DNA of 64,000 nucleotides from the NCBI RefSeq assembly GCF_900176285.1, contig NZ_FWXF01000011.1:1-64000 (forward strand), read 5' to 3'. The position numbers and the translations under genes are program-made. A model generated the notes under the pieces. It was not told where the DNA came from and searched no databases. It was given only the letters and a program-made list of their open reading frames with translations. Source of the stretch: Desulfacinum hydrothermale DSM 13146 (GTDB taxonomy: Bacteria; Desulfobacterota; Syntrophobacteria; Syntrophobacterales; DSM-9756). This document shows, one piece after another, positions 52,080-60,801 of this stretch (the stretch's first letter is position 1; every line of letters begins with the position of its first letter).

Positions 52080-53474
52080 ATGACGGATTTGACGGGATCT
52101 CGGATCCTGGTGGTGGATGATGAGCGGAGCATGCGCGAGTTTTTGGAGATCATGCTCCAAAAGGACGGCTACGAGGTCCACTGCGCCGGAAACGGCGTGG
52201 AGGCCGTGGAGTTGCTCAAGGAGCGGTCCTTCGATCTGGTTATCACCGACATCCGCATGAAGCCCGTGGACGGCCTGGAGGTCCTCAAACAGACCAAGAG
52301 CCTGTCTCCCGCCACCGTGGTCATCATCATCTCTGCCTATGCCAGCACGGAAACGGCCGTGGCCGCCATGAAAGAGGGCGCCTACGACTACCTGCCCAAG
52401 CCCTTCAAGATCGACGAGATGCGCCATGTCATCCGAAGCGCCTTGATGAGCCGCGGTCAGGACGCTCCGCCACGCCCCCGCCAGGGGCCGCTCTACTTCG
52501 GATGTCTCATCGGCGAAAGCCCCGCCATGAAAAGGGTCTACGAGCTGATCCAAAAGGTTTCGGCCACCAACAGCAACGTCCTCATCACGGGCGAAAGCGG
52601 CACGGGAAAGGAGCTGGTGGCCAAAGCCATCCACGGACAGAGCGACCGGGCGAAAAAGCCCTTCATCCCGGTCAACTGTGCCGGCGTGCCGGAATCGCTC
52701 ATCGAGAGCGAGCTGTTCGGCTACCGCCGGGGGGCCTTCACCGGGGCGGGAGCGGACCGTAAGGGCCTGGTGGAGGCCGCCGAAGGGGGTACGCTCTTTT
52801 TGGACGAGATCGGAGAACTGTCTCCCACCCTGCAGGTGAAGCTCCTGCGCGTGGTTCAGGAAAAGACCATTCGCATGGTTGGGGATACCACGGACATCCC
52901 GGTGGATGTGCGCATCATTGCCGCCACCAACAGGGACCTGGAACAGATGGTCATTGACGGTCGGTTCCGGGAGGATCTCTACTACCGGATGAACGTCATC
53001 CAGATTCGCTTGCCGCCCCTGCGGGAACGACGGGAAGACATTCCCCTGCTTGCCGATTACTTTCTGGCCAAGTTCTGCCGGGAATTCGGAAAGGACATCC
53101 GGAAGGTCTCCTCGTATGCCATGGATATCCTGAAGCGTTATGACTTTCCGGGAAACGTGAGGGAGCTGGAAAACATCATCGAGCGCGGGGTGGCCCTGGA
53201 ATCGTCCAGCATCATCTTGCCGGAAAGCCTCACGTTGGCCGCCCACAAAAGGGCGCAGCAAGACCGGGCGGAACCGCACGGGCCCGTTCTGCCGCCCGAG
53301 GGCCTGGACCTGGACGCGTACCTGGCCGATGTGGAAAAGGAGCTCCTCGTCCAGGCCCTGGAAAGAAGCGGGGGGGTGAAGCAAAAGGCGGCGCAGCTTC
53401 TGGGCTTGAGCTTTCGTTCCTTCCGTTATCGTCTCGCCAAGTACAGCCTGTCCTCCGGTGAAGAAGCGGAATGA
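52080..53474 (+). CDS. Sigma54-dependent response regulator (NtrC/PilR type)
   Basis: ATG 52080 after GAGGAG gives 464 residues. A receiver domain (phospho-acceptor D in V-I-T-D-I-R-M, about residue 57) is followed by the AAA+ domain with G-E-S-G-T-G-K-E, the sigma54-contact loop G-A-F-T-G-A and G-G-T-L-F-L-D-E. A Fis-type helix-turn-helix ends the protein (K-Q-K-A-A-Q-L-L-G-L). It starts 10 bases after pyrC. No sensor kinase is adjacent, so its signal is unknown. Confidence 0.9.
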   Translation: MTDLTGSRILVVDDERSMREFLEIMLQKDGYEVHCAGNGVEAVELLKERSFDLVITDIRMKPVDGLEVLKQTKSLSPATVVIIISAYASTETAVAAMKEGAYDYLPKPFKIDEMRHVIRSALMSRGQDAPPRPRQGPLYFGCLIGESPAMKRVYELIQKVSATNSNVLITGESGTGKELVAKAIHGQSDRAKKPFIPVNCAGVPESLIESELFGYRRGAFTGAGADRKGLVEAAEGGTLFLDEIGELSPTLQVKLLRVVQEKTIRMVGDTTDIPVDVRIIAATNRDLEQMVIDGRFREDLYYRMNVIQIRLPPLRERREDIPLLADYFLAKFCREFGKDIRKVSSYAMDILKRYDFPGNVRELENIIERGVALESSSIILPESLTLAAHKRAQQDRAEPHGPVLPPEGLDLDAYLADVEKELLVQALERSGGVKQKAAQLLGLSFRSFRYRLAKYSLSSGEEAE

Positions 53475-53496
53475 GGACGCAAACCGCCTTCTGCCT

Positions 53497-54438
53497 TCAC
53501 CAGCCCATGGTCAAGAAGCAAGCGTAGGTCAATCCCGAAAGGAGCGTGAGCACGGAAATGGCCGTGGCAGCCAATTCCGGGTCACCACCTCCCTCACAGG
53601 ACATGATGTAGGTGACGGTGGCGGGAGGGGCGGCGAGAAGGATCAGGGCGGGAAGACGGAATTCGGCGGAAACGTCCATCCAGCCCATCAGCACCAGGCC
53701 CACAAGAGGCAGAGCCAAGAGCTTGAGAAGGCCGATGCCCAGGACCGCTCCCATCCATTTCCGGGCCGTTCTGAAAGAAAGGGAGGCTCCGATGAGCAGC
53801 AGGGCCATGGGAAGAGCCATGCCGGAAAGGATCTCCAAGGATCGGGAAAGGGCCCCGTGAAGAGGGATGCGAAGAAAAGAACAGACAACGCCCGCCAGGA
53901 CCGATAGGATGATGGGATTGGTCGCCATTTGGCGCACCAGGTTTTTCCGTTGGAGCGGGGGAGCCCCTGTGGACCCGGCCTGTTTCAAGGGCTGGAAGGC
54001 ATATACGCCGATAGCCAGCAGGTTCTGGGCTACAATGAGAAAACTGCTGAGCAGCGCCGTCTGGGCAAAGGCCCTTTCGCCCAGCGCGTAGTAGGCGATG
54101 GCGTAGGCCATGTAGCCGAGATTGCCGTGGAAGGAGCTGTGCAGGAAGGTTTTTCGCGACGGAGAGGTCAGGGCCAAAGGGTGGGCCGCCGCCAGGGAGA
54201 CGGCGAAATGGATCGCCAGGGCTCCCAGGATGCTTAGCACGGCTTGGGGATCGAAGTTCTGGGAAAAGGACGAACGGGCCACCTTGTGGAACAGCATGGC
54301 CGGCACGGCCACATAGAATACCAGGCGGTTGGCCGGTTGGATGAAAGACGGCCCGATGAAGGCGCGCCGGGTGAGCAGATAACCCAAGAGGATGAGGGAA
54401 AAGACCGGGACGATGTTGTTGACGAAGACGGAGAGCAT
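53497..54438 (-). CDS. AEC-family transporter (auxin efflux carrier type)
   Basis: The 313-residue protein has about ten membrane spans in the two-bundle AEC layout, beginning F-V-N-N-I-V-P-V-F-S-L-I-L-L-G-Y and ending with P-P-A-T-V-T-Y-I-M-S. Bacterial members move small organic acids such as malate or malonate; the substrate here cannot be told. GGAGG precedes ATG 54438. It converges on the response-regulator gene, 22 bases away. Confidence 0.85.
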   Translation of the reverse strand: MLSVFVNNIVPVFSLILLGYLLTRRAFIGPSFIQPANRLVFYVAVPAMLFHKVARSSFSQNFDPQAVLSILGALAIHFAVSLAAAHPLALTSPSRKTFLHSSFHGNLGYMAYAIAYYALGERAFAQTALLSSFLIVAQNLLAIGVYAFQPLKQAGSTGAPPLQRKNLVRQMATNPIILSVLAGVVCSFLRIPLHGALSRSLEILSGMALPMALLLIGASLSFRTARKWMGAVLGIGLLKLLALPLVGLVLMGWMDVSAEFRLPALILLAAPPATVTYIMSCEGGGDPELAATAISVLTLLSGLTYACFLTMGW

Positions 54439-54490
54439 GGCAGGCCTCCAACCGCGAAAAGACGCGGCGAAAAGGGAACGGCGAAAAGCC

Positions 54491-54519
54491 TTGACCTTTC
54501 CTTAACCGGGTTTTAATAG
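54491..54519 (+). promoter_or_regulatory. Promoter of the CarD-like small gene
   Basis: TTGACC at 54491-54496, then TAATAG at 54514-54519 with a 17-base spacer (TTAATA with 16 is also possible). The start codon is 54573. Confidence 0.6.
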
Positions 54520-54572
54520 TCTCCAGACACTGAGAAATAAAGCAATTTTAGAATGCGTACGGAGTGGATTCG

Positions 54573-54962
54573 ATGGTCAAGGACGTAGACAAAGACGGAT
54601 TGATGGACGATTTCGAGGACGACAGCGTGGATCTGGACGGCGGGGAGGACCTGAATTTCGAGGACGGAGAGGAGGATCTGATCCTCGATGACGAGGAGGA
54701 TCTCATCCCTTCCGTTCTCTATAAAGGGATCACCAAACCCAAGACGGAAGACGACTGGCGCCAGCTCTTATTGGAGGCCAGTGCGGACGGCGTGCCCGAA
54801 TACCGCATGGAAGACACCTACAAGGAGGGGGACCTGATCCTCCACCCCGTGTTCGGCCTGGGGGTGGTGAGCAAGGTGATCACCGCCAAGAAGATGGAAG
54901 TGGTCTATGACACCACCAAGAAACTCATGGCCATGAACGTTCAGCCGCCGGCTGCCCATTAG
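54573..54962 (+). CDS. Acidic small protein with CarD/KOW-like C-terminal domain
   Basis: ATG 54573, with GGAG 8 bases upstream, gives 129 residues. Residues 1-45 are extremely acidic (Asp/Glu runs). The end (Y-K-E-G-D-L-I-L-H-P-V-F-G-L-G-V-V, then K-K-M-E-V-V-Y) resembles the small SH3-like domain of CarD/TRCF-type RNA-polymerase-binding proteins. It may contact polymerase or nucleic acid mimics; this is inference. It has its own promoter and terminator, so it is expressed alone. Confidence 0.68.
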   Translation: MVKDVDKDGLMDDFEDDSVDLDGGEDLNFEDGEEDLILDDEEDLIPSVLYKGITKPKTEDDWRQLLLEASADGVPEYRMEDTYKEGDLILHPVFGLGVVSKVITAKKMEVVYDTTKKLMAMNVQPPAAH

Positions 54963-54988
54963 CCGGCTGCGAAGCCCTCGCCTTTGCC

Positions 54989-55019
54989 AAGAGCCTCCCG
55001 ATTCCGGGAGGCTCTTTTG
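54989..55019 (+). terminator. Terminator of the CarD-like gene
   Basis: AAGAGCCTCCCG (54989-55000) pairs with CGGGAGGCTCTT (55005-55016) around ATTC, followed by a short T-run. Confidence 0.85.
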
Positions 55020-55059
55020 ATTTTCCGGCAAAAGCAGGAATGCCATCGGCGGGCCCGTC

Positions 55060-55291
55060 TCCAGCAAATGGCCCGGAAACGCCCAGGTTGGTCCCTTGTT
55101 GTACGGACGGAAGCTTGGGGCTACCGTCCGGGGCCGTGGTGCCGGCCCGGCGTTTCAGCCGTAGGAGTGGGTTCCAAACCCGCCCCACCAAGGCGGTCTG
55201 AGAATTCAAAAAGCACCACGGGGCCGTTGCCATTGCAACGGCTCAGAAAGCCCCAAAAGGGCGAGAGGCCATTGTCAGACAAGCTCCTGGG
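55060..55291 (+). repeat. Dispersed repeat, copy F (longest)
   Basis: It starts in diverged form (GGCCCGGAAACGCCCAGG), continues with GGACGGAAGCTTGGGG and GTTTCAGCCGTAGGAG, then GTCTGAGAATTC, and ends ATTGTCAGACAAGCTCCTGG. The first half matches copies C and D, the last 100 bases match copy E in reverse. It best shows the complete element of about 230 bases. No gene is seen between it and 55369. Confidence 0.65.
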
Positions 55292-55368
55292 ACCAAGGAG
55301 AGGTGGCATGCCGAGCTGGCGTTGTCGGGCGCAGGCCCCCCCTTGAGGGGCGTTGGCATGGCTCAAGG

Positions 55369-56223
55369 CTATTGGTCGCGCAACAGGGGCGCCAGTCCGG
55401 ATCGGACCGCTTCCAGAAGAAAGGTGTGGATGGGCGGGGACCCGGCCACAATGTGGCCTGTTTCCACATGGGTCGATCCTCCCCAAAAGTCGGACACCCG
55501 TCCTCCGGCTTCCTCCACGAGAAGGGTCCCGGCGGCCACATCCCAGGGCTTCAGTCCCATCTCCCAAAATCCGTCCAGGCGACCGGCCGCCGTATAGGCC
55601 AGGTCCAGGGCGGCGGAACCGGCCCGCCGGACACCGCTCACCTCCCTGAAGACCTTTTGGAAAACCTGGAGGTAGGGGTCCAGCAGCTCTTTGCGGCGGA
55701 AAGGAAAACCGGTGCCCACCAGGGCTTCCGCCAGGGATCCGGGCTGACGAACGCCGATCGGGCGGCCGTTGAGGGTGGATCCCTCACCCCGGACCGCCTC
55801 GAAGAGTTCCCGCCGGAGCGGGTCCAGTACCCAGCCGCACACGGGAACTCCTTCCACGACAAGCGCCATGGAGACGGCGATCATGGGAAAGCCATGAATG
55901 AAATTGGTGGTGCCGTCCAAGGGATCCACGAGCCACTGGACAGGGGTTGGGGCCGAGGTCTTGTCCATCTCTTCGGAAAGGACGTCATGGTGGGGAAAGG
56001 CGCTTTGGAGTCGCCCGACGATGAGTTCTTCGCAAAGCCGGTCCACATCGGTGACGAAGTCGAAGGCGGCCTTGTTCTTGACCGTTTCGGGCCCTGAGCC
56101 CTCCGCTCGTTTCCGGATCAAAGACCCCGCCTCCAGCACCGTCATTCGCCCCACCTTGACGATGAACTCTATTTCCTCTCGGCTCAGGGAAACGGCGGGC
56201 GCCGTGCTGTCTCTTTCCGTCAT
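55369..56223 (-). CDS. Inositol monophosphatase family protein
   Basis: The start at 56223 after AAGGAGG gives 284 residues. The metal motifs are present as S-E-E-M, D-P-L-D-G-T-T-N-F and W-D-V-A-A-G. The family (SuhB/CysQ-like) removes phosphate from inositol phosphate, related sugars or PAP. In a sulfate reducer a PAP or inositol role is possible, but the sequence does not decide. It is monocistronic. Confidence 0.88.
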   Translation of the reverse strand: MTERDSTAPAVSLSREEIEFIVKVGRMTVLEAGSLIRKRAEGSGPETVKNKAAFDFVTDVDRLCEELIVGRLQSAFPHHDVLSEEMDKTSAPTPVQWLVDPLDGTTNFIHGFPMIAVSMALVVEGVPVCGWVLDPLRRELFEAVRGEGSTLNGRPIGVRQPGSLAEALVGTGFPFRRKELLDPYLQVFQKVFREVSGVRRAGSAALDLAYTAAGRLDGFWEMGLKPWDVAAGTLLVEEAGGRVSDFWGGSTHVETGHIVAGSPPIHTFLLEAVRSGLAPLLRDQ

Positions 56224-56429
56224 GCCATCCTCCTTACCTGGTGAAAGTCCGGTGCACCAGCTTCCGGTCTTCCCATTGGCCATCTTCCCGGCGCCGCGGT
56301 GATCCGGGCCGCGTTGACAATCCCGGGGGGGCGGGTCATCATGGACGCGGTTGCACAGTGCGAAGGCTGGGGAAGCCGGGCCGCCGCGGGAATGTTTCGT
56401 AACAGGATTTGTGCCGGGAGGCAGATTAC

Positions 56430-57278
56430 ATGAAGATGGACGTGCATGCCCACATCTTTCCGCCGGAGATGATCCAAGAAAGGGAGAGGTTCTTCCAGGG
56501 AGAGCCGGCCTTCCAGACTCTTTACCAGTCTCCCAAGGCACGGCTGGTCAGTGCGGAGACCCTGGTGGAGGCCATGGACGAGGGGGGAATCGATGTAACG
56601 GTCGTCTTCGGCTTTCCATGGAGGCAGGAGGCGTTGGCCCGCCGGCACAACGATTACGTCTTGGAAGCGGCCGCCCGCTTCCCCAATCGGCTTCTTCCCA
56701 TGGTCTGTTTCGATCCGGACGGCTCCTATGCTCTCGACGAGGCGAGACGGGGCCTGGAGGCCGGTGCTGTGGGGCTCGGTGAGTTGGCCGTTTACGAGGC
56801 CTGTGTGGAAGAGCGGGTCTTGGCCCGATTTGAAGATTTGGCCGCCTTGTGCCGAGAAAAGGAGGCCGTGCTCCTGGTCCACGCCAATGAGCCCGTGGGC
56901 CATGCCTATCCGGGAAAGGCGCCCATGGGCCTCAAGTTCTACTACGAGCTGGCCCGCCGAACCCGGGGGGTGCCTTTGGTTCTGGCCCACTGGGGCGGGG
57001 GGCTTTTCTTTTTTGAAAGGCTCAAGAGGGAGACCCAGGAGGTTTTGGCCCACGTGTTCTATGACACGGCGGCTTCGCCGTTTCTCTACCACCCGCAAAT
57101 CTATCGAGACGCCATCGAAATGGTGGGGGTGGACCGCATCCTGCTCGGGACGGACTACCCCCTGCTTTCCGTGGGAAGGTATGTGCGCGAGATGGGAGAT
57201 GCGGGACTGGATGAGCCGCTGCAAGCCCGCATTCTGGGGGAAAACGCCGCTCGGCTTTTCGCAAACCGCCTGGCGTAG
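56430..57278 (+). CDS. Amidohydrolase family 2 (ACMSD-like) metal-dependent hydrolase
   Basis: ATG 56430 (GGGAGG upstream) gives 282 residues. Motifs are the starting M-D-V-H-A-H-I-F-P (HxH), V-L-L-V-H-A-N-E, L-A-H-W-G-G-G and L-L-G-T-D-Y-P, the set used by decarboxylase/hydrolase amidohydrolases. No substrate is implied by the neighbours. The stretch 57279-57548 after it shows no gene. Confidence 0.85.
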   Translation: MKMDVHAHIFPPEMIQERERFFQGEPAFQTLYQSPKARLVSAETLVEAMDEGGIDVTVVFGFPWRQEALARRHNDYVLEAAARFPNRLLPMVCFDPDGSYALDEARRGLEAGAVGLGELAVYEACVEERVLARFEDLAALCREKEAVLLVHANEPVGHAYPGKAPMGLKFYYELARRTRGVPLVLAHWGGGLFFFERLKRETQEVLAHVFYDTAASPFLYHPQIYRDAIEMVGVDRILLGTDYPLLSVGRYVREMGDAGLDEPLQARILGENAARLFANRLA

Positions 57279-57548
57279 GGGCTCTCGGCTTGCCGCCGGC
57301 CGCATCGTTCTGGCTCTGGAAGAGGGCCCTCACGGCCTTGGCCGCCCAGTGCGCCCTTCCCAGAGCTCCCTTTGGGGGCCTTGAAGGGTAGCCCGACACC
57401 TTGCCCGCGAGTGCGCGAAAGGGGTTCGCCATGGAGCGCGGCGGCCAGGTCTTCCCTCAATCCTTTGGACTGGGGGCGGGATCCCGGGGGTGCGGCGAGC
57501 GCATGCAGCAGCCCCGGCAGTCAACGTGACCTTCCCGCCTGAGGCCTT

Positions 57549-58520
57549 TTAGGTGTCGATCAGGCTTTCTTGAAGCAGCTGGAGATCATCCACCTCCTCT
57601 TCCAGATAGGCCTTGAGCTTTTTTTTGAGCCGGCTTTCGATCTGGCGGATTCTTTCCCGGCTGATGCCGAATTGGTTGCCGATCTCCTGAAGCGTCATGG
57701 GATCTTCCGCCAGGAGGCGCTTGTCGAAGATGACGGCCTCCTTGTCCTTGAGCCCTTCCCGGAAGCGCATCAGCTTTTCATGGAGAATCGCTTTGGCTTC
57801 CTGATCGGCCAACTGCTCGTCCACGGGTGTGACCTGGGCCGGGAGAAAGGCCTTGTGGGTGTCGCTGGAATCGTGATCCAACGGGGCGTCCAGGGAGATC
57901 TCGCCGCCCGAAAGCCGGACGTCCATCTCGTTGACTTCCGATTCCTTCACGTCCAGCCGCTGGCTCAACAGCTTGGGGGTTGCCTGGATTCCCTGAGCTT
58001 CCAGGCGCTCCTTCTCCTTTCGCAGGTTGAAAAAGAGTTTTCTTTGGGCCTGGGTGGTCCCGATCTTGACCAACTTCCAGTTGTCCATGATGAATTTGAT
58101 GATGTAGGCCTTGATCCAGAAGGAGGCGTAGTAGGAGAACTTGTAACCTCGGTAAGGGTCGAACTTCTTGACCGCCTGCATGAGGCCGATGTTGCCTTCC
58201 TGGATGAGGTCCAACAGGTTTTGCATCCAGTTGCGCTGGAAGTCCATGGCGATCTTGACCACCAGACGGAGATTGGATGTGACCAGTTTATACGCCGCGT
58301 CCAGGTCGCCCTTTTCCCGGTAGCGGATGGCAAGCTGGGTCTCCTCTTCGCGTGTAAGCAATGGATAACGCTTTATTTCTTCCAGGTAGGCGCGAAGAGC
58401 GTCGTAGGGTTGGGGCCACGCCTTTTCTGGCAGCTCGGCCTTCTCTGCTTTCTCATCCGAAATGGGCTCCACAACCTGCGGCTTGGCGTCTTCATCTTTG
58501 GGTGCCTTCTTCTTTGCCAT
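57549..58520 (-). CDS. rpoH: RNA polymerase sigma factor, RpoH (heat-shock) type
   Basis: ATG 58520 is favoured because GAGAGGG lies 8 bases upstream, giving 323 residues; the frame is open further up, with ATG 58565 possible. The protein has sigma region 2 (L-R-L-V-V-K-I-A, F-D-P-Y-R-G-Y-K-F-S-Y-Y-A-S-F-W-I-K-A) and region 4 (G-I-S-R-E-R-I-R-Q-I-E-S-R). The Q-R-K-L-F-F-N-L-R-K segment is the RpoH box that marks heat-shock sigma factors. An acidic N-terminal stretch of about 40 residues is extra. Confidence 0.88.
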   Translation of the reverse strand: MAKKKAPKDEDAKPQVVEPISDEKAEKAELPEKAWPQPYDALRAYLEEIKRYPLLTREEETQLAIRYREKGDLDAAYKLVTSNLRLVVKIAMDFQRNWMQNLLDLIQEGNIGLMQAVKKFDPYRGYKFSYYASFWIKAYIIKFIMDNWKLVKIGTTQAQRKLFFNLRKEKERLEAQGIQATPKLLSQRLDVKESEVNEMDVRLSGGEISLDAPLDHDSSDTHKAFLPAQVTPVDEQLADQEAKAILHEKLMRFREGLKDKEAVIFDKRLLAEDPMTLQEIGNQFGISRERIRQIESRLKKKLKAYLEEEVDDLQLLQESLIDT

Positions 58521-58882
58521 CTCTTGTACCCTCTCTTGTGCTTTCTCAATCTGCTTGTCGATCATACTAGCACAATCCGTACGAAACACCACTAAAGCTT
58601 GCTTTTTGCCCTGCTGTTTTATATGAAGGTCGCTGTCCTCGATCCGCAGTGCGTGTGACGTCATGGGCGTTTCGGGCAGCAGTCCCAACGGCCTTGGCCG
58701 CGATTCGGATCGTCGGGTCTGCACGGGATGCGCCGCGGCGACCACCTGAGGTCCGTTGGCAGGCGCCATGGCGCGGCATCCCTTTCCATCACGCATGGTC
58801 CCTGGCCCGCGGGATGCGGGCTTTTGTTAAGTTCCATAATCATGCCGCACATGCGGCCACTCAACAACAGGAGCCAAATGCC
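58521..58882. other. Divergent region between rpoH and hisC
   Basis: Apart from the hairpin at 58805-58825 I see no gene. The hisC frame stays open upstream to 58649. The part from ATG 58814 reads M-R-A-F-V-K-F-H-N-H-A-A-H-A-A, with several histidines, but it has no ribosome site. A -10-like TATGAT lies on the minus strand near 58565 without a good -35. Confidence 0.4.
58805..58825 (+). terminator. Terminator-like hairpin in the hisC leader
   Basis: GCCCGC (58805-58810) pairs with GCGGGC (58816-58821) around GGGAT, followed by TTTT. Since rpoH is divergent, no plus-strand gene ends here, so this may be an attenuator or end a small transcript. Confidence 0.55.
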
Positions 58883-60004
58883 TTGATATCCAAGTTGGTG
58901 CCGCCACACATCGCGGCCATCGAGCCGTATCCGCCCGGCAAGCCCATCGAGGAACTGGAACGGGAATTGGGGATTGTCGGTTCCATCAAACTGGCCAGCA
59001 ACGAAAACCCGCTGGGGCCGTCCCCCAAGGCGCTGCAAGCCATCGAGGAAAAGCTGGAGACGCTCCACCGGTACCCGGACGGCAGCGGCTACTATCTCAG
59101 AAACCGGATTGCCGAAAAGTTCGGGGTGCCCATGGACGGTGTGGTCTTGGGCAACGGGTCCAATGAGATCATTGAGCTGGTGATCCGAACCTTTGTGCAG
59201 CCGGGTTTGGAGGTGATCGTACCCAATCCCTCCTTTCTGGTCTATCAACTCAGCGTGCAATGTGTCGGGGGTTCCCTTGTGTTTGTGCCCCTGAGGGATC
59301 TGATGATCGACCTGGAGGGGATCCTGAAGGCGATCACCGAGAAGACGCGCCTCATCTTCATCAACAACCCCAACAACCCCACGGGCACGGTTCTGCCCCG
59401 GAAGAACTTCGAGGCCTTTCTGGAACAGGTGCCGAAAGATGTGCTGGTGGTGGTGGATGAGGCGTATATCGAATTTGCGGACCCCAACGGGACCTTTTTG
59501 GGCTTCGATTACCTGGACCGCCGGGGTCCCTGGGTCGTGGTCACCCGCACCTTTTCCAAGGCCTACGGCCTGGCGGGATTGCGCGTGGGCTATGGGGTGA
59601 TGGATCCGGCCGTGGCCGACTACCTCCATCGTGTGCGTCAGCCTTTCAATGTGAGCACGCCGGCGCAGGCAGCCGCCTTGGCCGCCTTGGATGACGAGGC
59701 CTTCCTGGAAAAGAGCCGCACCTTGGTGCGGGAGCAGCTTCCGTGGCTCTACCAACAAGTGCAGGAGATGGGGCTGGACTTCCAGCCGACTCAGGCCAAT
59801 TTCTTTCTCATCCGCATGCCCGTGGAAGCGAAGGTGGTGTACCAGGCCATGCTGCAGGAGGGGGTTATCGTTCGGGCTATGAACTCCTATGGCCTTCCAC
59901 GCCACATTCGGATCAACGTGGGCACACCCCAGGAGAATGAGCGTTTTATCCGAACCTTGCGGAAGGTCTTGAAAGACTTGGGTCTTCAACAGGGGAGCGC
60001 CTGA
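58883..60004 (+). CDS. hisC: Histidinol-phosphate aminotransferase
   Basis: TTG 58883, with AGGAG 9 bases upstream, gives 373 residues beginning L-I-S-K-L-V-P-P-H-I, which aligns with the usual HisC start. Features are K-L-A-S-N-E-N-P-L-G, N-N-P-N-N-P-T-G, V-D-E-A-Y-I-E-F and the PLP lysine in T-F-S-K-A-Y-G-L-A-G-L-R. It can also act on aromatic amino acids in some bacteria. The cmk start follows after 3 bases, so hisC-cmk are co-transcribed. Confidence 0.9.
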   Translation: MISKLVPPHIAAIEPYPPGKPIEELERELGIVGSIKLASNENPLGPSPKALQAIEEKLETLHRYPDGSGYYLRNRIAEKFGVPMDGVVLGNGSNEIIELVIRTFVQPGLEVIVPNPSFLVYQLSVQCVGGSLVFVPLRDLMIDLEGILKAITEKTRLIFINNPNNPTGTVLPRKNFEAFLEQVPKDVLVVVDEAYIEFADPNGTFLGFDYLDRRGPWVVVTRTFSKAYGLAGLRVGYGVMDPAVADYLHRVRQPFNVSTPAQAAALAALDDEAFLEKSRTLVREQLPWLYQQVQEMGLDFQPTQANFFLIRMPVEAKVVYQAMLQEGVIVRAMNSYGLPRHIRINVGTPQENERFIRTLRKVLKDLGLQQGSA

Positions 60005-60007
60005 CCC

Positions 60008-60697
60008 ATGGTGATTGCAGTGGACGGTCCTGCCGGTGCCGGCAAGAGCACGGTTTGCCGTCGGTTGGCGCAAGCCTTGGGGGTGGCTTACCTGGACACC
60101 GGGGCTATGTACCGCGCCGTGGCGTGGGCGCTGGCCCAGTGCGCCATGGACCAAGCGTCTGATCAACGGATGCGACAGGAACTGCCGTTGCTGCCCCTGG
60201 AGTTTCTGATTGAAGCCGGACGGCTTCGGATTGACTGGGAGGGAAGCCCTTTGGGCGACGAGCTGCGAAACCCTTCCATATCCCGTATGGCGTCGTTGGT
60301 CTCCCAGAGGCGTCCGGTGAGGGACTTTCTGACCCAGAAACAGCGCGCACTGAGCCGCGGCCATGATGTGGTGGCGGAAGGTCGGGATATGACCACCGTG
60401 GTCTTTCCCGATGCGGAACTGAAGGTTTTCCTCACGGCTTCCGACCGGGTTCGCGCGGAAAGGCGCTGGAAGGAATATAAGGAAAAAGGCCTGTCGGCGG
60501 ATTTGGAAGATATTCTTCGCCAGATTCAGGAAAGGGATGCCGCCGACTCCCAGCGCGTGTTGGCTCCTCTCAAGCCCGGAAAGGATGCGATTATCCTTGA
60601 TACGTCTGAGCTTTCCATCGACCAGGTGGTGGAGCAATTGGTGCGTTGGGCGATGGAAGCGAGGGAAAAAGCGCTGAAACGGGAGGGGAGCCCATAA
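60008..60697 (+). CDS. cmk: Cytidylate kinase
   Basis: The 229-residue P-loop kinase has G-P-A-G-A-G-K-S-T at the N-terminus, Y-L-D-T-G-A-M-Y-R-A-V and E-G-R-D-M-T-T-V-V-F, the CMP-kinase signature. It phosphorylates CMP and dCMP. The order hisC-cmk-rpsA is common in proteobacteria. The stop is followed within about 10 bases by the rpsA promoter. Confidence 0.94.
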   Translation: MVIAVDGPAGAGKSTVCRRLAQALGVAYLDTGAMYRAVAWALAQCAMDQASDQRMRQELPLLPLEFLIEAGRLRIDWEGSPLGDELRNPSISRMASLVSQRRPVRDFLTQKQRALSRGHDVVAEGRDMTTVVFPDAELKVFLTASDRVRAERRWKEYKEKGLSADLEDILRQIQERDAADSQRVLAPLKPGKDAIILDTSELSIDQVVEQLVRWAMEAREKALKREGSP

Positions 60698-60704
60698 ATT
60701 TGCA

Positions 60705-60733
60705 TTGTCAACGGTGCGGGGGTCTGATAGATT
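60705..60733 (+). promoter_or_regulatory. Promoter of rpsA
   Basis: TTGTCA at 60705-60710, 17 bases, TAGATT at 60728-60733, with a TG just before the -10. The leader to ATG 60802 can form a GACCC/GGGTC hairpin near 60752-60772. Confidence 0.6.
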
Positions 60734-60801
60734 GCCGTGCCAGTAAAAAGGGACCCGCGCGCAAGTCTGGGTCGAATCCTGACAAGGGGGTAGTGAGCTA
60801 A

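Noticed and set aside
60751-60780. tRNA-like GGGTCGAATCC in the rpsA leader
   Set aside because: No cloverleaf can be formed; it is better explained as a leader hairpin.
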